Origin: Patiria miniata | Taxonomy: Eukaryota; Echinodermata; Asteroidea; Valvatida; Asterinidae | Assembly: GCF_015706575.1 (NCBI RefSeq) | Contig: NW_024037056.1 | Span: 6,275,176 to 6,339,175 of the forward strand | Direction of reading: 5' to 3' | Length of the DNA: 64,000 nucleotides | Shown here: positions 37,801 through 50,500 of the stretch, piece by piece | Layout: every line of letters begins with the position of its first letter | Numbering within the stretch: the first letter of the stretch is position 1 | Position numbers and translations under genes: made by a program | Notes under the pieces: generated by a model | Databases searched by the model: none | Told to the model about the DNA's origin: nothing | The model's input: the letters and a program-made list of their open reading frames with translations, nothing else

Positions 37801-38509
37801 CGCAAAAATTCCATCTTATAATAGTCTGTTTCAGTAGTTCGGCTGGCTAGTGAAAATTTTTTAAGGTTGAACCTGTATGTCTGTACATGTAAAAGTGCGT
37901 CTGGGTTGAATGGGTGTGTGCAATGCATTCATCAGGAATCAAAATACTTTGCACTTACATACAAAGTACAGGCGTTCAGTGGTGATAATATTGGTAAGTT
38001 TGGTTGATAGTTATTCCTGGGCACTGAAAATGATTATCAGATCTGGATGTTTGTTGTCTCATTTTAAAGTGGAAAGGCTTATCTTTCAAACCATACCTAT
38101 ATAATCCACACATTGGTTACACATTGTACGTCTGTCATTCCGTTATATTTTGTTTGCATTTTTTTGAGACAAACTGTATGGTGTCAACTCCAGATGATAT
38201 ATCATAGTGAAATCATACTTTTGTACACAAGTGGCTAAACTCAAATTACCCAAATTTCACGTGAACCCATTTCATTTCCAGATGTAATGTCGTTTTCATT
38301 GTCATATTGTCTTGGTTTTTCTTCTGAAGGTTGCAAAGACATACGCCAGGATCCCGCGCCACCTCTGTAAAGAGTTTGTGTTCTCCTGTCCAAGCTGTTT
38401 GTCAAAAAAGGACAAAAACATCATTGGTCTGAACGACGACGGGACGCCTAGAAGACCTCTCAAACGGAAGACGTTCTCTCCAGTAGTACCAGTCCGAATC
38501 TCCAAAATG
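34855..38509 (+). CDS. NOL4-like protein with integrase-type HHCC zinc site, three exons, possibly fused to NPL
   Basis: Exons are 34855-35490 (donor GTGTGT), 36261-36389 (donor GTAAGT) and 38330-38509 (donor GTGAGA), all in phase 0, 315 codons. The ATG at 34855 follows an in-frame TGA at 34828. Residues 1-130 are low in complexity and Thr-rich. Residues 138-205 (FFWDKIQTVLG to ELGWNEEVVCEP) resemble the N-terminal helical region of vertebrate nucleolar protein 4. Residues 222-280 (WRRVAAAEEIYDII, IHERTVPH, TYNEVAKTYARIP, FSCPSC) match the following NOL4 part, with His240, His246, Cys275 and Cys278 forming the HHCC site seen in integrase zinc-binding domains. A basic PRRPLKRK may be a nuclear signal. 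NOL4-type domains probably come from transposon integrases (family knowledge and inference). Without splicing at 38510 the frame stops after 44 more residues; with splicing it enters the lyase. Confidence 0.75.
35522..35551 (+). repeat. Poly-C tract
   Basis: Runs of C broken by TCC, 30 bp into the intron after the first NOL4-like coding exon, followed by a run of A. Confidence 0.95.
35583..36004. mobile_element. piggyBac-like TTAA element, copy 1
   Basis: TTAACCCTAACTCCCTAGGC at the left and GGGAAGATAAGAGTTAA at the right. Internal CCTCAATCCTGCAAAATCC repeats. Related copies at 38546-38885, 40542-41000 and 43962-44378. Confidence 0.85.
36893..36962 (+). tRNA. tRNA-like sequence (pseudo-tRNA or SINE head)
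   Basis: The A box TAGCTCAGTTGG and B box GGTTCAAACCC are in place. An acceptor-like CTGGA pairs with TCCAG, and an anticodon stem CTGGA/TCCGG encloses AAGGTAA (GGT, Thr). Position 33 is A instead of T, and the T stem has a mismatch, so it is probably a tRNA-derived repeat and not a working gene. Confidence 0.5.
37519..37822 (-). mobile_element. 304 bp foldback insert carrying a tRNA-Ser-like core
   Basis: Flanked by a perfect 14 bp duplication AGTCTGTTTCAGTA (37505-37518 and 37823-37836). Inverted arms of about 70 bp hold AATCAAATTATAGGTTTTGC, CTTCACCGACGTTTAAA and TATACTCAGTGTGTTACCTC. Between them on the minus strand lies a tRNA-like unit (37606-37676). Confidence 0.93.
37606..37676 (-). 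tRNA. tRNA-Ser(AGA)-like core within the foldback insert
   Basis: Read on the minus strand: acceptor AGCTCGG pairing CCGAGTG (6 of 7), D arm GTC/GAC, anticodon loop CTAGAAA as in tRNA-Ser(AGA), and a perfect T arm GTGGG TTCGAGT CCCAC. It lacks the long variable arm of true tRNA-Ser, and the anticodon stem has an extra base, so it is probably a tRNA-derived transposon core. Confidence 0.65.
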
Positions 38510-41500
38510 GTGAGAATTGGAATAATCTACATTATTCCACTTCCTTTAACCCTAATCCCTTGGGTATATTTACTAGAAAGTATCCTGAATCCACCAAAAT
38601 CCATCAATTTTGCCATGCAAAACAAATTTGGTGGCCAGTGAGTCCATCAGAATCCATCAGTTAGCCGGGAGTAAATCTGTTGAGATCCTGAGTCCATCAA
38701 AGTCCCCCAACTGCTCAATATGGAGGTATCCTGAATCCATCAAAATCCTGCAGTACCGCTAGGCTTCATGTCCTGAATCCATCAAAATCCCCCAGAACTT
38801 TTTCAATATGAAGGTATCCTGAATCTGCCAAAATCCCCCGAAACAGGGGTGTGGATTTTGATGGATTCAGGTATGTTAGGGTTATCCACCAATAAAACCA
38901 ATCTTTTTGGACTATCTGTGAATGTTCAGATAGCAGGAGAGTTAAAGGTACAGTCCATCATTTGCAGCTATCCAAAAAGTGCCTGCCAAAATTATTGCTG
39001 AAAAGCATACTCAGTTTAAAGATAGTAATGGCACTAAACTCCATGTGAAATTATTCCTTCTGGCATGCTGTCATTTTGAAGAAAACATAAAAAGAAGGTC
39101 ATTTCCAAAGATGCGTCTAAAGATGCATTTTTGGAAATTTTCATTTACTTAGTAGTTCGTTTTTAATTGGCCGCAGCTGTGAATGGGTGTGCGCGAGCAT
39201 TGACTTGACACACACGTGCTTGTGCTTGCTATAATTTGTCAGTTCAGTGCGGGACATCGCGTAGCTGCAATCGGCTGATTGAGAGCGTGTCCCGGATGCT
39301 GATTTCGGGCGCATTTCAAAACATGACTCGGCATGGGTTCCACTTTTTTTGACTCACCCTATACTCTGATTAGCATATGTGACCTGCCATATCATAATGA
39401 GGAATAACCCCAACCTTTGACTTTTCCAGTTATATACATCATGTTAAAGCGCAAATCATTGGCTTTCCAATGATATCAAATTTATTTCTGTAGCTTAATT
39501 TATTCTGAAGATACATGTATGCAGCAGAAACCTCAACAGTGTCCTGTCGAACTTCGCCGTCCTCATTTCGAGAAAAGCTGCTTTGAAACAAAAGATATGC
39601 ATTGTGCCTCCATCGGCAGTGAAAAAGATCTTCAGTTTTTTCAATTTTAGGGGGTATTTTTTTGTTTCAAAAAATTACAGTGTGAATCTTGGACACCTTG
39701 GCTACTCAAAAATACCAAAAATATTATATTGATTTTGACAGGATTTTTCAGGTATACACGACTTCAGGCGTCGTTTACTCAAAACAAGGTTTTGGGGGAC
39801 ATTCCTCATTTTGCCACAGCAGGTCACATACATGTATGACCAAAGTTCTTAAAGCTATAGTCCATCATTTGTAATTTGTGCATTTTGTTCGTTTGAAGCA
39901 ACAGAAGGGTTCAAAATCTAATGAAGGATACTGAGCAACTAAGCTGATGAAGTTTCAGCTAAGCTTCAGCTGTACATTCCGAGAAAAACGGCATTCTAAG
40001 ATCTCAATTTCCAATCAAAAGTTACTGAATCATGTTTTGAATTGTTTTGAATTGCAGCTATACGCGACGTAGCACACTGATCCGACGGATTATAACAACC
40101 GCGCGCGCGTGTGCGTCGTTCCAATACTTGTGCGCGCTGCACTGAATAACAAAACGAACTACTAATTTAAATTTTCCTACGGTGCTTCTTAAGAATCACC
40201 GTTGGAAATGCCTTCTTTCGTTGATAACTTCAAAATGACAGCTTCCCAGAAGGAATAATTTCACAGGGAGTTTAGTTCCCTTACTATCTTTCAACCAAGT
40301 TTGTTTTTCAACAATAATTACGCCAGTTACTTTTCAGATGGCTGCAAATGATGGACTATAGCTTTAACCCCTCAATCATTTTGTTTGGTTTTCCGCAGAG
40401 CAAGTTTGGCAAAGTGAGTCTGGAAGACTTCAAGTTGAAGGGATTGATTGCAGCGCCATTCACTCCTTTTGAAGAGAACGGGTAATTCCTTTCTTAACTC
40501 AGTTTACTCTACATAAACATTGTACAGTCATGTAGTATGTTTTAAACCTAACCTTCCCAAGTCCTCCAAAATCCTCTTTGTAAAGATTTTGCAGGGTTGA
40601 GGCTATGTATGGCAAAAATGTGTGGCTGATTTTGGAGGGCGCACTGTGTCTAGGTCTTGGGCCGGACCTCGTGTTGTTCATGCTCAGCTGTGCCTAAATC
40701 TAGGCCTAGATTATACTTGACATCCTCGGCACTGCTCCAGGATGTCACTGGCTCTGCCTCAACATATTGCTGGAGAATTTTGCAGGTTTGAGGCTATATT
40801 GCAAAAATGTGTGGCTGATTTTGGAAGATGCACTGTCAAGGTCTTAGGCCGGACCTTGTTTTGTTTGTGCTCAGCCGTGCATAAATCTAGGCCTAGATTG
40901 TACTTGAAATCCTCAGCACTGCTCCAGGATGTCAATGGCTCTGCCTCAACATATTGCTGGAGGATTTTGCAGGATTGAGGCAGTGGCTACCCCTCCAAGT
41001 ATTGGAGTATTGGAACATTATGAGGTTTCGGTAAGAAATATCATACAGATACTGTTGAAAACTGTTGCGAATCAGTATTTGGGGCGTTGGGCTGTACAGT
41101 ATATAAGAAGTTGGCTGGAAAATGTTGCCTTTTGCGAAAATCAAAATTTTAGGCAAAACTAATGCTGGCGTGAAGTGGTTAAAATATGATCCATTATTTA
41201 AATATGTTTCATTGAAATTTTGTCTGGCAGAGATTTGAATACGAAGCTCATTGGCAGTTATGTCAACAGTTTGCTTCAAGACGGTGTGGACAGTGTGTTC
41301 GGTAAGTGTCAAAAATCAAAATGATTTCCATTTTTATTGTGGAATTTTTGGTCTGATTTGGTCTTTTTATCCCCCTGGCGTTCAAGCCAGACAGGGGGAT
41401 ATCGCGATCGCGTATTCCTTCTGTGTGTCGGTGTATGTGTGCGCGTTTGTTTATGGTGTAAATCGAGGACACACACGTGCAACATCATTGATGAATTGAG

Positions 41501-44500
41501 GACAGGAACCAAATCGAGGACTCCTCGGTTGGAAAACGTGTACAAAACCAATGAGAGCTGTACGTTGCAAAATAGTTAGAGTATAAACAAAGGAAAAGGG
41601 AAGAGGAACAATAGAAAATCCTCGATTTACCAAACAAAAAAATGTATGGGTGAACAATAGAGGACAATTCCAATTGCCCAATTCCCGAGAGGTCCCTAAT
41701 TTGGATTTGTGTACAAAACATTTGGGAGGTCTTCCTAAAAGTTAAAGTTTAAACAAAAGAGGGACAATAGGGGTTCCTGATTGCAAGCAAATACACACTT
41801 GTCTGGGTGCGTGTGTGTTCCATTTCACTGTAAGTTCAGTCATCAATCTCAACCAAACTTGAAAGGTGATCTGTTGAGAGAAGGCCGGCGTCAAAAAATC
41901 CTTTCCAATATGGATATTTACGAGGTCTCTGGAGAGATACTAATGACTCTAACATATGTTAGTCCTGTGTCTCACCGAAACTCTCCATTCAACCCAAACT
42001 CCCATTCAACTGAGAACTGGTACCTGCCGGGTGGACAATCAAGGCCGTCACTGAAAATTGTCCTTACTAACTGCCTGTACATGTATACAAACTGCCAGGA
42101 TGCCAGGGGGATTGCGCAAGTTTTACTCGCAGTATTTTTATAATTATGTGAGGATTGCTTTGTTTGAAACGTTTTGTTTGTATTGACCCTGCTTCCAATG
42201 TATTTGTTTTTCCAGTTTTGGGCACAACTGCCGAAGGACCATCGTTGACGATGAAAGAGAGAAAAGCTGTGGCGTCTGAGTGGGTCAAATGCGGAAAGGG
42301 AAAGTGAGTCCAGGAAATTGTGTCCATATTTATGCATAACTCCCTGAGCCTTGGTCAAGGCGTTCGTTATTATTCGTCCTTACGCAGTAAACAATCGGCG
42401 GCATATCCTCGCTATGTATTGCATTAAAATACAGCGCAAACAGCGACCTCATGCAGCCACTATTTATGCAAATCATTTGGATCCCAACGAACGCCTTGGT
42501 CAAATCGTCCGCGAAAGCATGTTTTTCTTTTTTTTCGGTAGATTGCAAGCGCACGACCTCATATGCGAATACAGATAAGTGTAGGCGGGGCTAATATGTG
42601 GAGTGTCCAATCACACCTTGGTAAATCTCGACATCATCAAATCATTTGCAGCTATTCGCCCTTTGAGGCCTTGTCAGAAACCACAATTTTTGTGCATCAA
42701 TGATGTGTGTAATGTGAGAAATCGACACACAACGTGTGTGTACAGTAAACTCCGGCTAAACCAACATCGTACAACTCGTCAAATCGCTCAAGTCGGCCGT
42801 CTGACTAAAGTCCCGATTGTCCGTAATGCATTTCCATTGAATTTTTTATTTCTAAGTCGGCCTTTATAAGTCGCCATTTCGCTCAAGTCGTCGTGTTAAT
42901 CTCGGTCCCCTTTCCATGAAAAGCATTACAAAATCCTTTGTGTAAGTCGGCATTCAACAAATCACGCATTGGCATCGACTTCCTGTACTGCGGTTGGCAA
43001 AGTGTTGAGTGAAAAGTGGTTTTGCACGGCCCGTGATCGCTGCATGCATCGGTGTCGAAAGGGTGTCCTACTGCATACATCACATATACATCGTGAGCAT
43101 ATCAATACCAGTACCCCCTCTGGGCTGTACACATGCGCTCTGTCCATTTTGGGGGTCGTCTTATTGAATGACTACTGCTGCAGTCAATGCGTGCGTGGTA
43201 TATACCGGACCACGCACGCATTTAATTTGTTACTGCGCACGTACATATGTATCGTGGTCTCCACTATCAATACCCCAAACGTGATGATACAATTTGAGGA
43301 TTAATTTGCTGGATTCAACTCAAGCATTAAGGAGATAATCCAGGGTAAATCTTAGCCAATTAGTGCAATGAATCATGTGTGCATACCATTCATGTAAGTC
43401 GGCAAAATGACGACTTACAGCAGATATCGGCATCCGCGTAAGTCGTCACAAATTCTTGGGTCCCGAGAGTGCCGGTTTAGCTGGAGTTTACTTTATGTAT
43501 TATGTACAGTACATGTCTTGGCAGTACCGCTCGCTAACTACATGTATATGCAGTTTCCAAGCAACGATCGACCAATAAGAAAACAACTTTTACGGTCAGC
43601 CTAGGCTATTAGCATAATGAGCACCACCCCCAAAACCTCACATGGACGATAAGACCAAGGCTTTCGTCTGGATCCAAATGATTTGCATAAAGTAGTGGCT
43701 GCATGAGTTCCCTGTTCACGCTGTATTTTTAGTGCGCTGCATAGCAAGGATATGATATGCGTCGATCGTTTACCGCGTACGTACGGACAAATAATGACAA
43801 ACCCCTTGACCAAGGCTATAACTTTCGAAGTATTTTATTAGGAGCCTCACTGTCTCCTGTAAAATCCTCTACCAAGTAGGAATCCAGACAGTCGTATCCA
43901 TATCAAAATGTAAAGTAATTTTTCTTGCCACATGACTAGATGCATATTAGACGTACATGTATTAACCCCAACTCCCTAGGCCTTTTTGCTAGGATGTAGC
44001 CTCAATCCTGCAAAATCCTCCAATTGGCCTCATGGAAAAATAGCATAAAGCCTCAATCCTGCAAATTCCTCCATTATTTCTTAAATATGGTCCGTGGAGA
44101 AGTGACCACTGCCTCAATCCTGCAAAATCCTGCAGCAGTGACTGTCAATATGTTGAGGCTTGGCCAGTGACATCCTGGAGCAGTAGGGAGGATTTCAAGC
44201 ATAATCCAGGCCTATATTTATGCATGGCTGAGCAAAAACAACACAAGGTCCGGCCCAAGACCTTGACAAATTGCATCCTACGAAATCAGTAATGCACTTT
44301 TGCCATGTAACCTCAATCCTCCAAATTACTCCACTTTGGCAAAGAGGATTTTGAAGGATTCAGGGCGGTTAGGGTTAAAAGCATCTAATCTGTCAATTCC
44401 ATTCATGTTTGTTTCTAGATTAGATAATGTCGTCGTTCAAGTCGGGGCTGGAAACCTGAAAGATACACAGGAATTGGTAAGTTTATTCTACGTTCTCACT

Positions 44501-47500
44501 CGTTGATTTTCAATATATCTGAATAGAAAATCTGTTCTTTTGCTGCTGCGTGGTGGAAGCTGTTGGGAAAATTTCCAGAACTTGCCCAGTAACCTTGCAA
44601 CCTTCCAAATTTGTTTTGAAGAAAATTTATAAAAATTAAATAACGTCTTATACATATGCACAAGGAACAATTTGGGCTAAGGACTGCCCAGAATTTACCG
44701 AATCTTCGATCATCAACTGAATATTCGATCAAATAGATTTTTGCGCTTTGAATATTCGAAATTCATGTGACAAGTGTACATATGTTTTAAATGTAATCGA
44801 GTTTAAGATACCCCCCCCCCTTTAATTCTTTTGTGTTGACATGTTACGCAATGTAGCTTTTGTGTAGCGCCCTCGGCGGGTCCGCCTTGTTAAATTATTA
44901 TTTTTATATTCGCGGGCTTCGTCATTACCTTGTCATGCGAAGAACTGACAACATGTACATTTTTGTCTTTGTGCTACAGGTAATGACTGTTTGATTATTT
45001 ACATTTCTTATTTAACTGTACTTTATACTCTAGTTTAGATATATCCTATAGGGCCTATCAAGTCTAAGCTTATCATGTTTGTAATGATTTCGTCATGTAC
45101 AATGATAACTTAGAGAGTATATATTTTGCTCAGAAAACAACGATCTCCGATGAGTCAATTCCAAAACAGGTCCGACACCGATAAATGTTGTATTTCAGAT
45201 TATACTTTAATCCCATTTTCCTTTTAGCGTCTTAATTAATTAACTGTAAGTTTGATGTTCCTTGATTTGTTACAGTGACATTTCCGTTACTTTGTTTGAT
45301 TTTACTCGGGGCAAATGTAAGATGGCGGTCCCAAGAACAGTTTCGGCGGGATTTTCAAGTCTTCATTTACATTTATATTATTTCCACCTGCTTGTAAATT
45401 GTGTAAATAGCCTAATTCGCATTACGAGATTATTTACTTAATGTCAAACGTTAACTTTTTGATTTAAAGTCTAAACATTGTTTCATTTATGATTACCTTG
45501 TCATGCGAAGAACTGACAACATGTACATTTTTGTCTTCGTGCTACAGGTATTAAATAAATCACCATTTGAATAAGAAGTCCATCCAGTTGCCGTTCCCTC
45601 AATAGTCTCAATAAAACGACCCGTTACATACACAACTGTGATTTTTTTTTATCGTAAAGTTGTGGTTTCTTAAATGCCAGTTCCCTTTTTGTTTGTCGAC
45701 GGTAACTTTTTGGTCAGCGGCGGATAATAAACCTATCGGCGTTTGTGAGTTAGCCATGCCCCTCAGACAACCTTGTGGAATTTTGTACCTTAAGTTTTAT
45801 GTGTCTCAGATTGTGCGCGTTCCGCGTCCATTTGAATATCATGTAATTGGACAATGTTTCACAAGCTGCAGTGACGCAATTCTACCGCGATAGGTCAATT
45901 GTTTCCATCCTTTTAGCAGGTTAAAACACTTGGTCACCGACACCACGAAGTAACACTCATGTACATACCGGTAAACGTTAGCAATCGGAAAAAAACGACA
46001 TCTAAAGTTGAACGCCTTTTAGAACAACACTTTGCGTCAAAACTACAAAGTATTTTCAGTTGAGTTTCTCGTTGTAGACACTTGATGTATTGATGTTATT
46101 AAATTTGCTGTTTTTGACCCGTTTGTGTATTAAAACAACAAGAAATAAGAGAAAAAAGATGAGTGCTAGTTCGTGAAACCCAAAAAGCTGCAAAACTGTA
46201 AAATTTTGTTTTCACGAAGTAGCACGCTTCAATGTATTACAACACTAGAAGAGTGTTACTTCGTGGAAACGGAGGTCAGTCCGTGCGCGCTCAAACAACA
46301 AGAGTGTTACTTCGTAAAAACGGTTTTGCTCGCATTTGAGCAGAGTGCGCGTCATGCATTGCAATGGTAAATGGAACTTGAGTGTTACTTCGTGAAAACG
46401 AAAATTGTCACTTTTGCGCAAAAGTTGCCATGGATAATTAGCGTAATTATTAAAGTAAAGCTCTTGAAGCTTTGAAACTTCGTGCAATGGTAGGCCTTGA
46501 TGAATAATGTTAAAAAATCCAAAAAACTGGAAATTGAAAAAAAATATGGTTTAACATGGTAGAGTGTTACTTCGTGGTGTCGGTGACGACTTGACTGTTA
46601 CAAAAAAATGTGCTGCAAGACACTCTTGTGGCCAATATCAATCGTTGCATGCAAATTTTAACTGGCAAAATGCAACTTTTGACTGTGCAGCGAGGCAGTT
46701 TTCAATATCCGAATATTCGGTGAAACACAGTTTTGAGTAATCAAATGCTAAATTAGTTCATAGTGGTCAGCCATAAAGATCTGGACTTTGAATTTATGCC
46801 ATGGTGGTGAAACATGAACAGTTTACATTCATTCCTAGGGGTAATGTGCAATTTCTTTTTCTTTTTTTAGGCGATACATGCAGCGGCCGTTGGCGTCTCA
46901 GCTATTGCTGTCCTTCCACCTGTCTACTTCAAACCTCAAACACCAGGTAGGAATTCTTTGAAACAAGACGACGTTTGTCTGGTAGTTGGGCTGGACCCGA
47001 AAAGTCTGATGGCAATTTAGGCAGTTCAGTCATTATTTGTAATCAGTGACTCAGTCAAAGAGTCAGTCAGTCAGCCAGAAAAAAGTGACTCGGTCACTAA
47101 AGATAGTCAGTCATTGACTAAGAGGACAAAAGCCCTTTTGGTCATAAGCAAAAAAAATCCATTTTCCATTAGCAAGTACATCAAAGTTTGATTGGTTATT
47201 CTTCACTCAAGTCGAATAAGTGTTGATTTGTTTGAAGGCAGGGTAGATCAGTTGTCGTTTGTTTATCATTTGAAGCAACAAATGTGATCAAAATCTAAAG
47301 ATGGGTGCTTAACAACTAACCTTAGCTTTGTGAATGCTGTATATTTCGAGAAAACAATATTCTAGGATCTCGATTTCAGTTCGAAAGTTGCTGAGTCATT
47401 TTTAAAAAAATTGTGCCTGAAATCAGCGTCCGGGACACGTTCTCATTCAGCCGATTGCAGCTACGTGATGTCACGCACTGAACTGACGAATGATAGCAAC

Positions 47501-50500
47501 CGCACTCGTGTGCGTCTTGTGTCAACGCTTGCGCACTCATTCACGGCTTCGCCGAATTAAAAACAAACTACTAATGGAAATTTTAAAAAATGCGTCACTT
47601 GACGCATCTTTGGAAATGGCCTTCTTTATTGTTTTTTTTTCAAAATGACAGCATGCCTGAAAGAATAATTTCACAGAATAATTTCCCCAACTTTAAACCA
47701 AGTAAGCTTTCCAACAATATTTTCGTCAGTTACTTTTTGAAAGCTGCAAGTGATCTACTCTACCTATGAAGGATAATAAACCAATTTGAAAAGTTTCAAA
47801 TAGTTTTTTTTCCCGTTTCCTCAGAGCACCTCGTCAATTACCTGAAGCAGGTGGGAGCAATCGTACCTTCCACGCCTCTGTTCTATTATCACTACCCCAT
47901 GAAAACTGGAGTCAATTGTAAGTACATGTAGTCTAGTTTTCTAGTTGATTTCCTTCTTTCCCAACTTCTTTCTAATCACAGAGTGAACTATTTTCTGGAG
48001 TCATTCAAAAGCTGCTTTAGACTGTTGACACCCCGGCATTATTTTTCTGTCAAGCACCAAAATTGAGTTCTCTTAAGACACGTGGAAACAGTATTAAATC
48101 TACATCATCATAACCAGTTCGCGTCGGAGGACGTGATAACACGCACTGGCTGTTTTAATACACAGGCACAGCTGATGGGTTAAGACATCAAGATTGCCTC
48201 GACTCGCCTCAGGGTGACGTCTAAACACGCTTATCCCTTGTGCCTTTTGTACACACACACAGTCCGTGAAGTCTGTGGAGGCGATCTGATTCCTGTGCCC
48301 TCTGGAGACATGCACACAATAGGGAACAAAAGATTGTATACGTCTCCACCGGGCAATTTCTATAGATGAATATGTCTCCACAAGGTTTTCATGAAATAGA
48401 TATATGGATTTTACTCAAAAACTAGCAATTTCCAAGGTGGGCTGCTTGTCGCAAATGGAAGAGTTTTAGAAAAGGGATATTACATGTAAGTCCGAATTTC
48501 AGCCAAGGAAATTAATTCTGGTTAAAATAAGAGCATTTTGAAACTATACTTTCAAACTCGAAAACTTTACTACACGAGAACAAAGAAATGTCTCCACAAG
48601 GATACAAATTTCAGTATGTGCGGACCGAGTGTTGATCTTGAATTGACCGGTGTCCGTGGCCTATTGTTCGACAATTTACGCTGCAGTGCACACCTCAGAG
48701 TGTTGAAACATATGAGGTTTTGGCAAGAAATACTGTTGAAATGACTCTTGTGAATCAGTATTTGTGGCGTTTGGCTGTATATCAGAAGTTGCCTGGAAAA
48801 GTTTGCCGTTTGCAAAAAATCGAAATTGTTGGCAAAAATAATGACGGTGAGAAGTGGTTAATCAACCTAGATGCATGTTATAGAATTCGTTTAGAATAAT
48901 TACAAAAACTTTTTGGAAAGAAAAAAAATGTAAGGCTTTAAACATAAAAAAATTCTTGTGTTTTCAATCACAAAATCATCTTTTGGTTTGCAGTCACCAT
49001 GATGGACATCTTGAGGACATTGGAGTCAGATCCCATCCCAAACTTCAAAGGGGCGAAGTTCGTGACCCCTGACCTGACCGACTTCAGCCTCAGCGTCAAC
49101 GTGTCAAAGGACAAGTATCAGATGATCTTCTCATTGGAAGGGGTACGTAACTTATCAGAAGGAGGAATAAATCCAAATAGCAGTAAAGAGTCTTCAAAAC
49201 AAAATATTAATGGTAGTGTCCTTTACAATTCTTCGACATCTTGAAGGGTGCAGACCTGTAAATAGGTAATTACCTCTGGGGTCTATGGGAGTCGATTTAC
49301 AGGTCTGCACCCTGAAAGTAAATGCAACTCTGAGGACACAAGAGGGCGCTATACAAGAAATGACTTTCCCCTTGTGAGCGAGCCATGCAGGATGAGGTTG
49401 GTACTCCGTATATAACTGGTGCTCTGGTGTATTATATGTTGCAGATGATGCTGCCCTCCATGACGCTTGGTGGAACAGCATTCGTAGGAAGGTGAGTTTC
49501 TTCAGGAAACCAGACCATAAATGTTTTCCAGGAATGCTTCAAATCGCGAATTCAAATTATGAAAATGTTCCATTATGAAATGTCCATAATAATAAAAATG
49601 ACAACCAAGTGGCCAAATTGATGAAGCTAAAAAGTGCCGAAATTTACTAAGCATAGAAAGTATTTTCTCAGTGAAAAGAGCATACTAGCCAAACTCTGAC
49701 GATAAAATGATTGCTCGTGAATGATTCTTAGCTGACTTTCACTAATTTCATAAATTTGCCAAGCATTTTTATCTGCCAAGATGAAAATTGAGCTCGTCAG
49801 AGTTACTGTACAAGTTAACCCTGCGAGGCGCCAATTTTTCAGTATGATGGTGCATAAGTGTTACGGAAGGTCTAACACAATCCCTTCGGTAGGCATTTAG
49901 GTGAACAAGCCCTGCTCATAGTGTCTAAATAGATAGATAGAGGCCCTCTTTGCTCAAGAAAACAATTTCAAGCCCCCAAAAAGTGTATACATGCCCAGAT
50001 TTCTCACATGGGTACTGACCAAATGCAGAGTAATCTTTTTTTTAAATTTATTTATTTATTTTGGCAAAAACATTTTGGCAAAAACATTATACCATTGTAT
50101 GTTTGTTTGTTTTTGCCAAAATAAATAAACAAAATTTAAAAAAAAGATTACTCTGCATTTGGTCAGTACCCATGTGAGAAAAGTTCAAGTTTATCTCCCA
50201 AGTTTTTGCCTGCCTATTCCCCCCCCCCCCCACACAACACAACACAACAGCCTGAGGCTACATGTATAGCTTAAACGGATCAGGACCACCTGTTTCCAGG
50301 CTTCAAGACTCGGCCTACAGTGACAGGATGGTTGGTGGCCTTGTGATAACAGCAGCTATATTTCACAAGCCTTGTGGTTGTAACTGGACAACACAAATCC
50401 TATGGAAATTGGCCTGGTTCTGATATTTGCCTCAGAAATTCTGGGTCAAAATTTCAACCAGAGTTATACGGGTACTCATAATAAGGAACCTCTAGAGTGT

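Larger units (their letters stand above)
37141..37877. mobile_element. hAT-like element, copy 1, interrupted
   Basis: Begins CAGGGTTGGACTTTAGCGG and ends GGTTGAACCTG, matching the uninterrupted copy at 55799-56163 along its length (GATGAAAGGACAGG, AAATCATTAAATTCAGAAAG, TTAACTGTTTAGGGTTAAAT). Flanks ATTGTCTG and TATGTCTG look like a decayed 8 bp duplication. It is split by the insertion at 37519-37822. Confidence 0.85.

Noticed and set aside
40499..41312. Frames on both strands between NPL exons
   Set aside because: They run through the TTAA element and have no protein features.
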